A stretch of DNA of 64,000 bases. It comes from Vreelandella sedimenti (GTDB taxonomy: Bacteria > Pseudomonadota > Gammaproteobacteria > Pseudomonadales > Halomonadaceae). Below, in pieces: positions 43,952 through 52,549 of this stretch; within the stretch, counting starts at the first letter, position 1, and each line of letters begins with the position of its first letter. The DNA lies in contig NZ_JACCGK010000004.1 in assembly GCF_013416325.1 (NCBI RefSeq), positions 124,001-188,000 on the forward strand. The letters run 5' to 3'. Both the position numbers and the translations under genes were made by a program. The notes under the pieces were generated by a model. That model saw only the letters and a program-made list of their open reading frames with translations, did not search any database and had not been told where the DNA came from.

Positions 43952-44929
43952 TTACCACCTCTGTTGTGCGCCAAGGACACTGGAGGTTAATGGTACAAAG
44001 CCGGATGCGCGTGCAATCTGCTGGCCCTCATCGGACATAATCAACTTGAGCAGTGCCTGCTCGGCGGGGGGTAAGGTCTCCCCCGGCGGTAGGTTCACAT
44101 AGAGGTAAAGATAGCGCGACAGTGGGTAGTCACCGCCCTGTATCGCCGCTTCATTGGGCGGTATCGCAATGCCATCATCGTTATACAGACTCAATGCATG
44201 CACGGCTGGGGTGAGGTGGTTAAGCCCCGCATAGCCCATCGCATTGGCAGATTCGCCGACGGCCGCGACCACTGCCGATGAGCCGGGGTGCTCGCTAATG
44301 TCGTTGCGAAAAAAACCGCCACATAACGCCCGCTGTTGAAATAGCCCATGGGTGCCCGAGGCAAGGTTACGCCCATGCAGCGCAATGCTGCCAAATGACC
44401 AGTCACGGGTTGCCGATAGCTGCTCCCAGCGCCTGATCGGCGTTTCGCCACCGCAGGCCAGAGAGGTTGAGAAGATCGCATCAACCTGCTGGCGGGTCAG
44501 AGCGCGCAAGGGGTTATGGCGGTGTACGACCACAATCAGTGCGTCACGGGCAACTTTTAATTCCAGCGGTGGGTAGCCATAGCGCTCAATAAAGTTATCA
44601 CGCTCTTCGCTGGTCATCGGACGAGACATCGGGCCAAGCCGGGTGGTACCAGCCATCAGCGCCGTGGGCGCACTGGCCGAACCACTTGCTTGAAACTGCA
44701 GCTTTACGTCAGGATAGCGGGTGGTGAGGGTTTCTCCCCAGCGTAGCATTAACCCCGCCATAGTATCGGAGCCCACTGCGCCCAAGGTGCCGCTAATCAC
44801 TGCTGGCTGCTGCCCCCAGGTCAGGGGCGTTATCAGCATCAGTATAAACGCCACCCCGCTCAGTACGGTGCGACGAACGGCGGAAGCTAACCCCCTATTA
44901 ATGCAAAGAGTCGTCAAACGAGTATTCAA
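43952..44929 (-). CDS. pstS: PstS-like phosphate-binding protein
   Basis: The 325-residue protein has a long signal region ending near TWGQQ and the phosphate-binding pattern GAVGSDTMAGLMLRW, FQASGSASAPTALMAGT and LRALTRQQVDAIFS. It delivers phosphate to PstCA. It has the same orientation as pstC but is separated by 134 bases that contain a PHO box. No clear PHO box lies before pstS itself. Confidence 0.87.
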   Translation of the reverse strand: MNTRLTTLCINRGLASAVRRTVLSGVAFILMLITPLTWGQQPAVISGTLGAVGSDTMAGLMLRWGETLTTRYPDVKLQFQASGSASAPTALMAGTTRLGPMSRPMTSEERDNFIERYGYPPLELKVARDALIVVVHRHNPLRALTRQQVDAIFSTSLACGGETPIRRWEQLSATRDWSFGSIALHGRNLASGTHGLFQQRALCGGFFRNDISEHPGSSAVVAAVGESANAMGYAGLNHLTPAVHALSLYNDDGIAIPPNEAAIQGGDYPLSRYLYLYVNLPPGETLPPAEQALLKLIMSDEGQQIARASGFVPLTSSVLGAQQRW

Positions 44930-44968
44930 ACGAGCGTCCTCTTATGGTTAACTAAATCCATTCCTTTG

Positions 44969-44986
44969 TGTTGCGATGCAGCAACA
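44969..44986. promoter_or_regulatory. Inverted repeat between pstS and the thioesterase gene
   Basis: TGTTGC and GCAACA form 6-bp arms around GATGCA in the divergent promoter region. It could be an operator for either gene; no known regulator motif is recognised. Confidence 0.3.
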
Positions 44987-45047
44987 TGCATAAACAACGT
45001 GCCACTCTGCAACGTTTACAACAATAAACTGACTAAGCGACTAACTC

Positions 45048-45464
45048 ATGACTCTTTTGGAAACCGATTTGGACGACGTACCTGCTCCCCAAGGCCAACT
45101 AACGTTAAAATTACTGGCTTCCCGCCAAGATACCAATTTTTATGGTGATATACCCGGTGGATGGCTGGTCAATCAAATGGATCAAGCGGCTGAGCTGGCG
45201 GCCGGGCGTGAAGCGGGAGGTCGTACGGCGACCGTCGCGATTGAAGCCATGGACTTTTTAAGCCCGGTGCGCGTTGGCTCAATGGTCAGCGTTTACACCC
45301 AGGTGCAAGAAATCGGTCATAGCTCGATCAAGATTGATGTGGAGGTCTGGGTGCGTCCTCCCCATGGGCAACGCATAGAGGAGCGCCAAAAAGTTACCGA
45401 GGCGCGCTTTGTGATGGTTGCGCTGGACGATAATGGGCGCATTCGAGCAGTGCATAGCGACTAG
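45048..45464 (+). CDS. Acyl-CoA thioesterase, YciA-like hotdog fold
   Basis: The 138-residue hotdog-fold protein has the YciA-type segment FYGDIPGGWLVNQMDQAAELAA with the catalytic aspartate, and VAIEAMDFLSPVRVGSMVSVYTQV in the second strand pair. Members hydrolyse short- and medium-chain acyl-CoAs in the cytosol. It is divergent from pstS and followed by a strong terminator. Confidence 0.87.
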   Translation: MTLLETDLDDVPAPQGQLTLKLLASRQDTNFYGDIPGGWLVNQMDQAAELAAGREAGGRTATVAIEAMDFLSPVRVGSMVSVYTQVQEIGHSSIKIDVEVWVRPPHGQRIEERQKVTEARFVMVALDDNGRIRAVHSD

Positions 45465-45494
45465 TTCACTTCAAAAGAGCTGACTTACAATAGC

Positions 45495-45519
45495 AAAAGG
45501 GCGCTTAGGGCGCCCTTTT
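45495..45519. terminator. Bidirectional terminator between thioesterase and TRAP genes
   Basis: AAAAGGGCGC and GCGCCCTTTT form a 10-bp stem around TTAGG. Its flanking A and T runs allow use from both convergent genes. Confidence 0.9.
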
Positions 45520-45552
45520 GTCGTGCTTGTCGTTTACTTGTCTAGCGGCTCA

Positions 45553-46647
45553 TTAACCTGCGACGTTATCGCGGCTCTTGAGATAGGCGTATTCGCCGAC
45601 GTCGCTAAACGGACGCAGCAGTTTCTGGAAAGACGAATAAGACTCATACACGCGGCGAGACTCTTCATCGTTGTCTACCTGGCGCTGAATGGCTTCCTGT
45701 GACGAGGTGTAAAGTGCCGCCATGACGTCTTCTGGGAAGGTGCGCAGTTGAACGCCATGCTCATCGACCAGTGCTTCCAACGCCTGGGCATTACGGAAGG
45801 CGAATTCACTAATCATTGCCAGATTAGACGCGCGGGCGGCTTCGCGAATGACGTCCTGCAGATCTTCAGGGAGCGCATTCCAGGCATCCAGGTTGATCGT
45901 GCCTTCCAGCACAGCCGTTGGCTCGTTCCACACCGAGGTGTAGTAGTAGTCAGCCACTTGGTGCAGGCCAAAGGCCAGATCGTTATAAGGGCCTACCCAG
46001 TCAGCGGCATCCAATGCGCCTGTCTGCAGCGAAGTGAAAATCTCTGAGCCGGCGATGTTGACGGTGCTCACGCCGATGCCGTTCATCGCTTCGCCTGCTA
46101 GGCCCGGAAGGCGTAGTTTCAGCCCCTGCATATCGTCTAGCGAGTTGATCTCTTTTTTGAACCAGCCTGCCATTTGCGTGCCGGTGTTGCCCACGGCAAA
46201 TGGCTTCAGGTTGTGATTGGCGTAGATCTCATCCCAAAGCTCCTGGCCGCCACCATGGTACAACCAGGCGTTCATTTCTGTGGTGTTCATGCCGAACGGT
46301 ACGGCAGTAAAGAACTGCGAGGCAGCCACTTTGCCGCGCCAGTAGTAAGAGGCAGAGTGGCCCATTTCAGCGGTACCGGCAGCCACGGCATCAAATACTT
46401 CCAGGGCAGGTACCAGTTCACCCGCGCCATGTACACGAATCTGCATACGGCCGTTGGAAAGCTGCTCCACCCGGCGGGCAAAATCATTCGCACCGGTGCC
46501 CAGGGCCGGAAAGTTTTTTGGCCACGAAGTGACCATGTCCCAGGTATAGGTCTCTTGAGCACGCGCGCTAGAGGGGGTTACAAAAGGGGCAGCAGCGACA
46601 CCGGCGGCACCTAGGCCAACGGTTTTGAGAAAGTTACGGCGTTGCAT
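45553..46647 (-). CDS. TRAP transporter substrate-binding protein (orphan)
   Basis: The 364-residue protein starts with a twin-arginine-type signal (MQRRNFLKTVGLGAAGVAAAPF). It then has the DctP-type fold: WDMVTSWPKNFPALGTGA, the substrate arginine in LRLPGLAGEAM, and GALDAADWVGPYNDLAFG. It resembles binding proteins for 2-oxo acids (TakP-like). No DctQ or DctM membrane genes are adjacent, so the partner must be elsewhere. Confidence 0.9.
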   Translation of the reverse strand: MQRRNFLKTVGLGAAGVAAAPFVTPSSARAQETYTWDMVTSWPKNFPALGTGANDFARRVEQLSNGRMQIRVHGAGELVPALEVFDAVAAGTAEMGHSASYYWRGKVAASQFFTAVPFGMNTTEMNAWLYHGGGQELWDEIYANHNLKPFAVGNTGTQMAGWFKKEINSLDDMQGLKLRLPGLAGEAMNGIGVSTVNIAGSEIFTSLQTGALDAADWVGPYNDLAFGLHQVADYYYTSVWNEPTAVLEGTINLDAWNALPEDLQDVIREAARASNLAMISEFAFRNAQALEALVDEHGVQLRTFPEDVMAALYTSSQEAIQRQVDNDEESRRVYESYSSFQKLLRPFSDVGEYAYLKSRDNVAG

Positions 46648-46750
46648 GTGAGCAAAACTCCAAAAGTAATCATACTGTTGTTATAGGGCGCTGAGGGCGC
46701 CGGGTCCGCTTGTTAGTATGCTTTATAGCGAATTTAGCCCGCAAGCCTGA

Positions 46751-47230
46751 TTAATCATCTGCAACGTCTTTCATGCTGTTGCCGTGGCGCACCAGCCAAT
46801 AGCAGCCGCCTAACGCCAAGACTGCAAGCGAAAGTGCGCCAATTTGCCAGGGGTCGATGACTTCCATATCCAGCACCATAAACTTGCGCACCAGCGCCAT
46901 AATGGCAATCAGGACGACGATTTCAACGTGAATAAAGCCTTTCCCGCTGGTCATTGTGCGGATGATGGAGTTGTTGAACTCCATGGCAATCAAGACGGTA
47001 AGAATCATGTCGAACAAGGCTTGAAACACGCGGTAGTCAAAGGGGTCGCGGCTTTGAATAAACAACAGCTGCACTACATGAATGACTAGATAGTACATGG
47101 CGACCAGCACAGCGCCGCCAATGGCGAGGGTCAGTACCATCGAAACTAAGCGTTCAAAACGCTGGTAGCCGCTGAGCGCCTGCCAACCATTAGACACTTC
47201 TGGAAATAGCCGTTTTAAGCGTTGTTTCAT
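46751..47230 (-). CDS. psiE: PsiE family phosphate-starvation-inducible protein
   Basis: The 159-residue membrane protein has four hydrophobic segments and the PsiE pattern (FDYRVFQALFDMILTVLIAMEFNNSI, then FIHVEIVVLIAIMALVRKFMVLD). The ATG at 47230 follows AGAGG; an upstream start at 47263 is less likely. Its role is unknown. The nearby pst genes fit a phosphate link, but no PHO box is seen directly upstream. Confidence 0.85.
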   Translation of the reverse strand: MKQRLKRLFPEVSNGWQALSGYQRFERLVSMVLTLAIGGAVLVAMYYLVIHVVQLLFIQSRDPFDYRVFQALFDMILTVLIAMEFNNSIIRTMTSGKGFIHVEIVVLIAIMALVRKFMVLDMEVIDPWQIGALSLAVLALGGCYWLVRHGNSMKDVADD

Positions 47231-47285
47231 AGTGACCTCTATACGGCGCCTGGGCGCTTGCAAAATGGGGGGAGCGAACTTATCG

Positions 47286-49484
47286 CTACAGTGGCGTTAG
47301 CTTAGCAAAGCCAAGTACCAGCCATTTGACCCCTTCGCCTTCAAAGCTGACCTGTACCCGGGCGCGGGCACCTTCGCCTTCCGCGTTAAGAATAATCCCT
47401 TCGCCGAACACCGGATGCTCAACCCCTTGGCCAACGTGCAGGCTGGGTATGTCGCCGTCGCTTTTGATGCTTTGCTGGGCAAAGGAAGTACGTGACGCGG
47501 TAACCGGGCGTGAAATATGCCCCCGCAGGCGGACTTCTTCGAGTAGGTGCGGCGGTAGCTCGCGCAAAAAGCGTGATGGCCGTGGGAACACCTCTTTACC
47601 ATGCAAGCGTCGGGTTTCGGCATGGGTTAGATAGAGTTTCTGCATGGCGCGGGTAACGCCGACGTAACACAGCCGGCGCTCCTCTTCGAGCCTGCCCGGC
47701 TCTTCCAGAGACATCTTATGCGGAAATAGCCCCTCCTCGACACCGGCAATAAACACCACCGGGAACTCCAGGCCTTTAGCGGAGTGCAGCGTCATCAGCT
47801 GCACGCTATCCTCAAACTCTTCGGCTTCGTGGTCACCAGCGTTAAGAGCGGCTTCTGAGAGAAACGCTTCCAGCGCCGCCATGCCTTCGCCCGCTTCAGG
47901 CGCTTCAAAGACATCGCCTTGGGTAAAGGCGCGGGCAGCGTTAACCAGCTCTTCCAGGTTCTCGACCCGCGCCTGGCCTTTCTCTCCGCGCTCACTTTTG
48001 TGATGCTCTATCAGACCCGTGTGTATCGTGACGTGATCGATAATTTCGTGCAGCGCCATACCAGAGGCATCGTTATCGAGCTGCTCAATTAGGTTGGCGA
48101 AGGTTTGCACGGCATTGGCCGCGCGTCCTTTCAAGGTACCTTCGTTAATAGCATCGTGGAGCGCCTGCCAGAGAGGGATGCCTTGTTCCCGAGCGCGCAG
48201 ACGGACAATCTCCACCGTACGCGTGCCGATGCCGCGGGTGGGTACGTTAATGACCCGCTCCAGGGAGGCATCGTCGTCGCGGTTGAGCATCAGGCGAAGG
48301 TAGGCCAGGGCATTCTTGATTTCCAGGCGCTCGTAGAAGCGGTGGCCGCCGTAAATACGGTAGGGCATGCCTTGGCGAATCAGCGTCTCTTCCAGCAGCC
48401 GCGACTGGGCGTTTGAGCGGTAGAGAATGGCAATATCGCGGCGGTTAAAGCCTTCGTCGACCTTTTCCTTGATGGTATCGACGATATAGCGCGCTTCTTC
48501 CAGGTCGTTAAACCCGGCGTAAATTGAGATCGGTTCGCCTTCGATGCCGTCAGTCCACAGGTTTTTACCCATTCGCTCGCTGTTGTGGCTGATTAGCGTA
48601 TTGGCGGCTTCCAGGATGGCGCTGGTGGAGCGATAGTTCTGTTCAAGCCGCACGGTGTGGGTTTGCGGAAACTCTTGCTCAAAGCGGCTGATATTCTCCA
48701 CCTTGGCCCCGCGCCAGCCGTAGATCGACTGGTCGTCATCACCCACCGCCGTCATCGGCGTCTTCATGCCGGTGAGCAGTTTTAGCCAAGCGTATTGCAG
48801 GGTATTGGTATCTTGAAACTCATCTACCAGTACGTGACCAAAGCGCTCCTGGTAGTGGTTTAACAGCGCCGGGTTGTCGCGTAGTAGCTCCAGGCTTCGC
48901 AGCAGCAGTTCACCAAAATCAACCAGGCCGCCGCGCTCGCAGGTGAGCTGGTAGCGCTCGTAGAGCTCAACCATCTGGCCCATGTACGCATCGCCATCAA
49001 CATTGACCTGGTGCGGGCGCAGTCCCTCCTCTTTGCAGCCGGAGATAAAGTGCTGCACTTGGCGGGGTGGGTAGCGTTCGTCGTCGATGGAGTAATCTTT
49101 CAGCAGCCGTTTGACCAGACGTAGCTGATCGTCAGAATCGATAATCTGGAAGTGTTGTGGCAGCTTGGCGTCCTGCCAATGGGTGCGCAGCAGGCGGTGG
49201 GCGATGGAGTGAAAGGTGCCTACCCACACATGGCGCATCGAGATGCTCAGCAGCGCCTCAAGGCGGGTACGCATCTCTTTGGCGGCTTTATTGGTAAAGG
49301 TGACCGCCAGCAGCGCGTAGGGAGACAACCCTTCGGCCTGCATTAGCCAAGCGATGCGATGAACCAGCACGCGGGTTTTGCCAGAGCCTGCGCCCGCAAG
49401 CACCAACAGATTACCTTGGGGGGCGCTCACTGCTTCGCGCTGGGCGGAGTTGAGCTGATCGAGAATCGCCGTGACGTCGTCCAT
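47286..49484 (-). CDS. uvrD: DNA helicase II UvrD
   Basis: The 732-residue superfamily 1A helicase has Walker A LAGAGSGKTRVLVHR, the helicase box VDEFQDTN, motif III AVGDDDQSIYGWRGA, motif IV EQNYRST and motif VI VGVTRAM. The C-terminal domain (HPVFGEGIILNAEGEGARARVQVSFEGEGVKWLVL) is the UvrD Tudor-like domain and separates it from Rep. It unwinds DNA in nucleotide-excision and mismatch repair. Confidence 0.96.
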   Translation of the reverse strand: MDDVTAILDQLNSAQREAVSAPQGNLLVLAGAGSGKTRVLVHRIAWLMQAEGLSPYALLAVTFTNKAAKEMRTRLEALLSISMRHVWVGTFHSIAHRLLRTHWQDAKLPQHFQIIDSDDQLRLVKRLLKDYSIDDERYPPRQVQHFISGCKEEGLRPHQVNVDGDAYMGQMVELYERYQLTCERGGLVDFGELLLRSLELLRDNPALLNHYQERFGHVLVDEFQDTNTLQYAWLKLLTGMKTPMTAVGDDDQSIYGWRGAKVENISRFEQEFPQTHTVRLEQNYRSTSAILEAANTLISHNSERMGKNLWTDGIEGEPISIYAGFNDLEEARYIVDTIKEKVDEGFNRRDIAILYRSNAQSRLLEETLIRQGMPYRIYGGHRFYERLEIKNALAYLRLMLNRDDDASLERVINVPTRGIGTRTVEIVRLRAREQGIPLWQALHDAINEGTLKGRAANAVQTFANLIEQLDNDASGMALHEIIDHVTIHTGLIEHHKSERGEKGQARVENLEELVNAARAFTQGDVFEAPEAGEGMAALEAFLSEAALNAGDHEAEEFEDSVQLMTLHSAKGLEFPVVFIAGVEEGLFPHKMSLEEPGRLEEERRLCYVGVTRAMQKLYLTHAETRRLHGKEVFPRPSRFLRELPPHLLEEVRLRGHISRPVTASRTSFAQQSIKSDGDIPSLHVGQGVEHPVFGEGIILNAEGEGARARVQVSFEGEGVKWLVLGFAKLTPL

Positions 49485-49524
49485 AGTAGCCGCTGCCGGA
49501 TCAAAAAATAGGCGGCTAGTCTAG

Positions 49525-49546
49525 CACAGCCAGCGAACTGGCTGTG
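49525..49546. other. Stable hairpin between hexR and uvrD
   Basis: CACAGCCAG and CTGGCTGTG form a 9-bp stem around CGAA; read on the minus strand the loop is TTCG, a very stable tetraloop. A T-rich stretch follows some 17 bases later on the minus strand, so it may partly terminate hexR transcription before uvrD. Confidence 0.45.
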
Positions 49547-49561
49547 TATACAGGTTAACGA

Positions 49562-50416
49562 TTAGGGGTCTTCAGGAAAACGCAGCGTATTAAGGCTCTT
49601 TTTAACCGCTTTGAGCTGTTCGGCGAGTTTCGGACCGCGGGTTTTGGCCACACCCACGGCAAGTACGTCAATCAGCACCAGATGGGCAATGCGTGAGCTA
49701 AGTGGGGTGTAGATTTCGGTGTCTTCATGGACATCGATATACAGCGGCAGGCTGACCTCTTCGGCGAGTGGCGAGCCGCTGGGGCAGAGGCCAATGACTG
49801 TCGCGCCCGCTTCGCGAGCCAGGCGTACGCTGGCGACTAGCGCTTTGGTACGGCCGGTTTGTGAAATTGCCACCACCACATCGCCATCGTTCAAGGTCAC
49901 TGCCGACATATTCTGCATATGTGGGTCGGCGTAGGCAGAAGTGGAGATCTGCAGGCGAAAAAACTTGTGCTGGGCATCAAAGGCCACTGCGCCGGAAGCC
50001 CCAAAGCCATAGAACTCGACCCGGTTGGCCATCGCCAGGGCGTTTACCGCACGGCCCAGGGCATCGTTATCCAGCCGGTCACGAACCGAGAGCAGTGTAC
50101 CCACGGTCGAGTCGAAGATGCTGTGGGAAAATTCAGCGACCGAGTCGCTGTCGTTCATGGAGAACTGCGCGAACTGACTGCCGCTGGCCAGCATTTGCGC
50201 CAGCTGTAGCTTGAAATCCTGAAAGCCATTGCAGCCCAGCGCGCGACAAAAGCGCACCACGGTAGGTTCGCTAACGGTGGCTTCGGTGGCCAGATCCACA
50301 ATGCGCATGTGGATGACCTCCTCGGGGTTGCGCAGTACAAACCGCGCCACTTTTTGCTCGGAGCGTCGAAAGTGCTCCATGCGGCGTCTCATTTCATCGA
50401 ACAGGGCGCGACTCAC
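49562..50416 (-). CDS. hexR: MurR/RpiR family regulator HexR
   Basis: The 284-residue protein has the N-terminal RpiR helix-turn-helix (ATEATVSEPTVVRFCRALGCNGFQDFKLQLAQ). A SIS sugar-isomerase domain follows (YGFGASGAVAFDAQHKF, AISQTGRTKALVASVRLAREAG). HexR represses central sugar metabolism (Entner-Doudoroff genes) and is released by 2-keto-3-deoxy-6-phosphogluconate. A perfect palindrome lies 55 bases upstream. No sugar genes are adjacent. Confidence 0.9.
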   Translation of the reverse strand: MSRALFDEMRRRMEHFRRSEQKVARFVLRNPEEVIHMRIVDLATEATVSEPTVVRFCRALGCNGFQDFKLQLAQMLASGSQFAQFSMNDSDSVAEFSHSIFDSTVGTLLSVRDRLDNDALGRAVNALAMANRVEFYGFGASGAVAFDAQHKFFRLQISTSAYADPHMQNMSAVTLNDGDVVVAISQTGRTKALVASVRLAREAGATVIGLCPSGSPLAEEVSLPLYIDVHEDTEIYTPLSSRIAHLVLIDVLAVGVAKTRGPKLAEQLKAVKKSLNTLRFPEDP

Positions 50417-50470
50417 GTTCAGCTCCTTGGGTGCTCAACCAACAGGTAGTTAACAGTACGCCAATATACA

Positions 50471-50485
50471 ATCGTTTTAAACGAT
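50471..50485. promoter_or_regulatory. Perfect 15-bp palindrome upstream of hexR
   Basis: ATCGTTT-T-AAACGAT has 7-bp arms about a central base and lies 55 bases before hexR, a good place for autoregulation. It does not obviously match the usual HexR site built on TGTAAT and ATTACA. The remaining bases from 50486 to 50700 hold nothing I can assign. Confidence 0.4.
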
Positions 50486-50741
50486 CGTTTCTGCCTATCT
50501 GCTCACTATGATGCTTCGTATTGCTTCAATGCGATAATGACAGTATGCCTCAATGAGCCCATAGGGCCACGTACTATTAGGCAGCGATCCAACAGCGTTT
50601 AAGGCCGTTAGTCAGTTTTTTTAAGATTGGTCATCATTTTGTCAAGTAGGTTATAGTAATAATTGAAGTGCCGCACTGCATCATAACAGTCGTCACGGAT
50701 GCAGGTGGACGAAGGCATATTCATCTGGAGGAACGTCGATT

Positions 50742-50957
50742 ATGAGAAACGTCGAACGAATCACCTCGGTTAAAAGCGAATTGCTCGACATCTTTATGAG
50801 TATGGAAGTCGATGAGCATGCTCAGCGCCAGCGCAGCGCTGCCCAACGCAGCTTAAGAGCGCGGCGAGGTATTGAGCTTCATCGTGAGTTTCAAAAGTTA
50901 TCGCGGGATATCGCCCCCTTGCCCGATGAAGATCGGCAAGAGAGCGAGTTGCACTAA
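50742..50957 (+). CDS. Small charged protein of unknown function
   Basis: The 71-residue protein is hydrophilic and arginine-rich (QRQRSAAQRSLRARRGIELHREFQKLSRDI), with no signal or membrane segment. It faintly resembles the small PA3496-type proteins of pseudomonads in its ARRGIE block, but I am not certain. A strong GGAGGAA ribosome site precedes the ATG, which supports a real gene. Confidence 0.65.
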   Translation: MRNVERITSVKSELLDIFMSMEVDEHAQRQRSAAQRSLRARRGIELHREFQKLSRDIAPLPDEDRQESELH

Positions 50958-51050
50958 GTTTTAGGATGCCAGGAGGTTAGGGGCGCAACTATTATCTGCG
51001 CAGAACCACGCTGCCCTGCCGGTTAGTTAGCAGGGCCTTGGTGGCTCAGC

Positions 51051-52394
51051 TTAGATTAGCCCTGTTACGAACACGGCAATAACGCCAGCGGGCGCTACAT
51101 AGCGCGCGATGATGTTCCATACGCTCTTGCCGGTCGCTGAAAGACCAAGTTCGTCTTCCACACTGCTGCGCTCCAGGCACCAAGCGGTGAATAGGATCGC
51201 ACCCAGCCCCGTCAGCGGCAGCATTATTTTGCTGGTCAGCGTATCCAGCAAGTCAAACACGCCCAGTCCAAACAGCAGCGGCTCGCTCCACACGTTGAAT
51301 GACAGTAGCGCTGCAATACCCAGTAGCCAAGCACCCACACCGGCCACAACGGTAGCCATGACACGGCTTAGCGGCGTGCGCTCTTCAATGAATTCCACCA
51401 CGGGCTCAAGCAGTGAAATGGCCGACGTTAATGCCGCAAACGTCAGCAGCAAAAAGAACATCAAACCTAAAAGTAAACCACCATCAATATTGCCAAAGGC
51501 CAGCGGTAGGGTGACGAAAATCAGCCCTGGGCCTGAAGCGACATCCAGATTATTAGCAAACACGATCGGGAAAATGGCTAAACCCGCGCCTAAAGCGATG
51601 ATGGTATCCATGATGATGACCGTGCGGGCGGTTTGCAGCAGATCGATCTCTTTGCCCAGATAAGAACCGTAAGCCATCATGATGCCCATACCCAGTGAGA
51701 GGGTGAAGAAGGCGTGGCCCAAGGCGGCTAGCACGGTTTCTGCTGTGAGCTTGCTCCAGTCCGGGTTGAACATATACGTCAACGCCTCGCCAAAGTGGCC
51801 GGTTGTCATGCCGTAACCAATCAGCACGACCAACAGCAGTGCGAGGACTGGCATCAGAATGCGAACAGCGCCTTCAAGGCCTTTGGTAACGCCGCGGGCG
51901 ACAATCCCAATGACCAGCAGCATAAACACGGAGTGGCCCAGCAGCAGCAACCCAGGGTTACTCAACATGCCATTAAATAGCGCGCCAATGCCATCGGCAT
52001 CTTGACCGCTAAAAGCCCCGCTCACCGAGTTGACGGTGTAGTAGAGCGACCACCCGCCAATCACGCTGTAAAACGACAGAATCAAGAAGGCCCCGACAAT
52101 GCCGCTAATGCCCACGATGGCCCAGGCTTTGGGCTTTTTCGCCGTGCGCGCCAGTTCTGACATGGTGCTGGCGGGGTTCTTCTGGCCGCGCCGCCCCAAT
52201 AGCCACTCAGAGACAAGAATGGGCAAGCCGATTAGCGCGATACAGAGCAAATACACAAATACGAAAGCAGCGCCGCCGCTTTCACCCACCATATACGGAA
52301 ATTTCCAGATATTCCCTAGACCCACCGCTGAACCAGCGGCGGCCAGCACAAAGGTCATTCGCGATGACCACTGCGCATGCGCAAGCTTCGCCAT
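51051..52394 (-). CDS. Sodium-dependent transporter, NSS (SNF) family
   Basis: The 447-residue protein begins with the NSS signature WSSRMTFVLAAAGSAVGLGNIWKFPYMVGESGGAAFVFVYL, which forms the first membrane helix and sodium sites. About 11 hydrophobic helices follow. Bacterial NSS proteins import amino acids or related compounds with sodium, which suits a halophile. The substrate is not readable. Confidence 0.93.
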   Translation of the reverse strand: MAKLAHAQWSSRMTFVLAAAGSAVGLGNIWKFPYMVGESGGAAFVFVYLLCIALIGLPILVSEWLLGRRGQKNPASTMSELARTAKKPKAWAIVGISGIVGAFLILSFYSVIGGWSLYYTVNSVSGAFSGQDADGIGALFNGMLSNPGLLLLGHSVFMLLVIGIVARGVTKGLEGAVRILMPVLALLLVVLIGYGMTTGHFGEALTYMFNPDWSKLTAETVLAALGHAFFTLSLGMGIMMAYGSYLGKEIDLLQTARTVIIMDTIIALGAGLAIFPIVFANNLDVASGPGLIFVTLPLAFGNIDGGLLLGLMFFLLLTFAALTSAISLLEPVVEFIEERTPLSRVMATVVAGVGAWLLGIAALLSFNVWSEPLLFGLGVFDLLDTLTSKIMLPLTGLGAILFTAWCLERSSVEDELGLSATGKSVWNIIARYVAPAGVIAVFVTGLI

Positions 52395-52448
52395 ACATCA
52401 CCCATTAAGTCGATTGTTGTGTAAGTCACTGCGTGTTGAGCACGCTAG

Positions 52449-52489
52449 TTTTCGGAAAATTGAGTCATTGCCAGCGTACTTTTCCGAAA
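52449..52489. promoter_or_regulatory. Inverted repeat upstream of the NSS transporter
   Basis: TTTCGGAAAA (52450-52459) and TTTTCCGAAA (52480-52489) are perfect 10-bp arms 20 bases apart, 55-95 bases upstream of the transporter start. This is a possible two-site operator; the stem is too far apart to be a typical terminator. Confidence 0.35.
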
Positions 52490-52549
52490 GTAAGCGCAAT
52501 TTATCTGATCGACCGCAAGCATGCCAGTTAGCTGACCTAAAAAGGTGGG

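Noticed and set aside
44966..45148. 60-codon frame at the start of the thioesterase region
   Set aside because: It overlaps the thioesterase in another frame, and the real gene has the hotdog motifs in its own frame.
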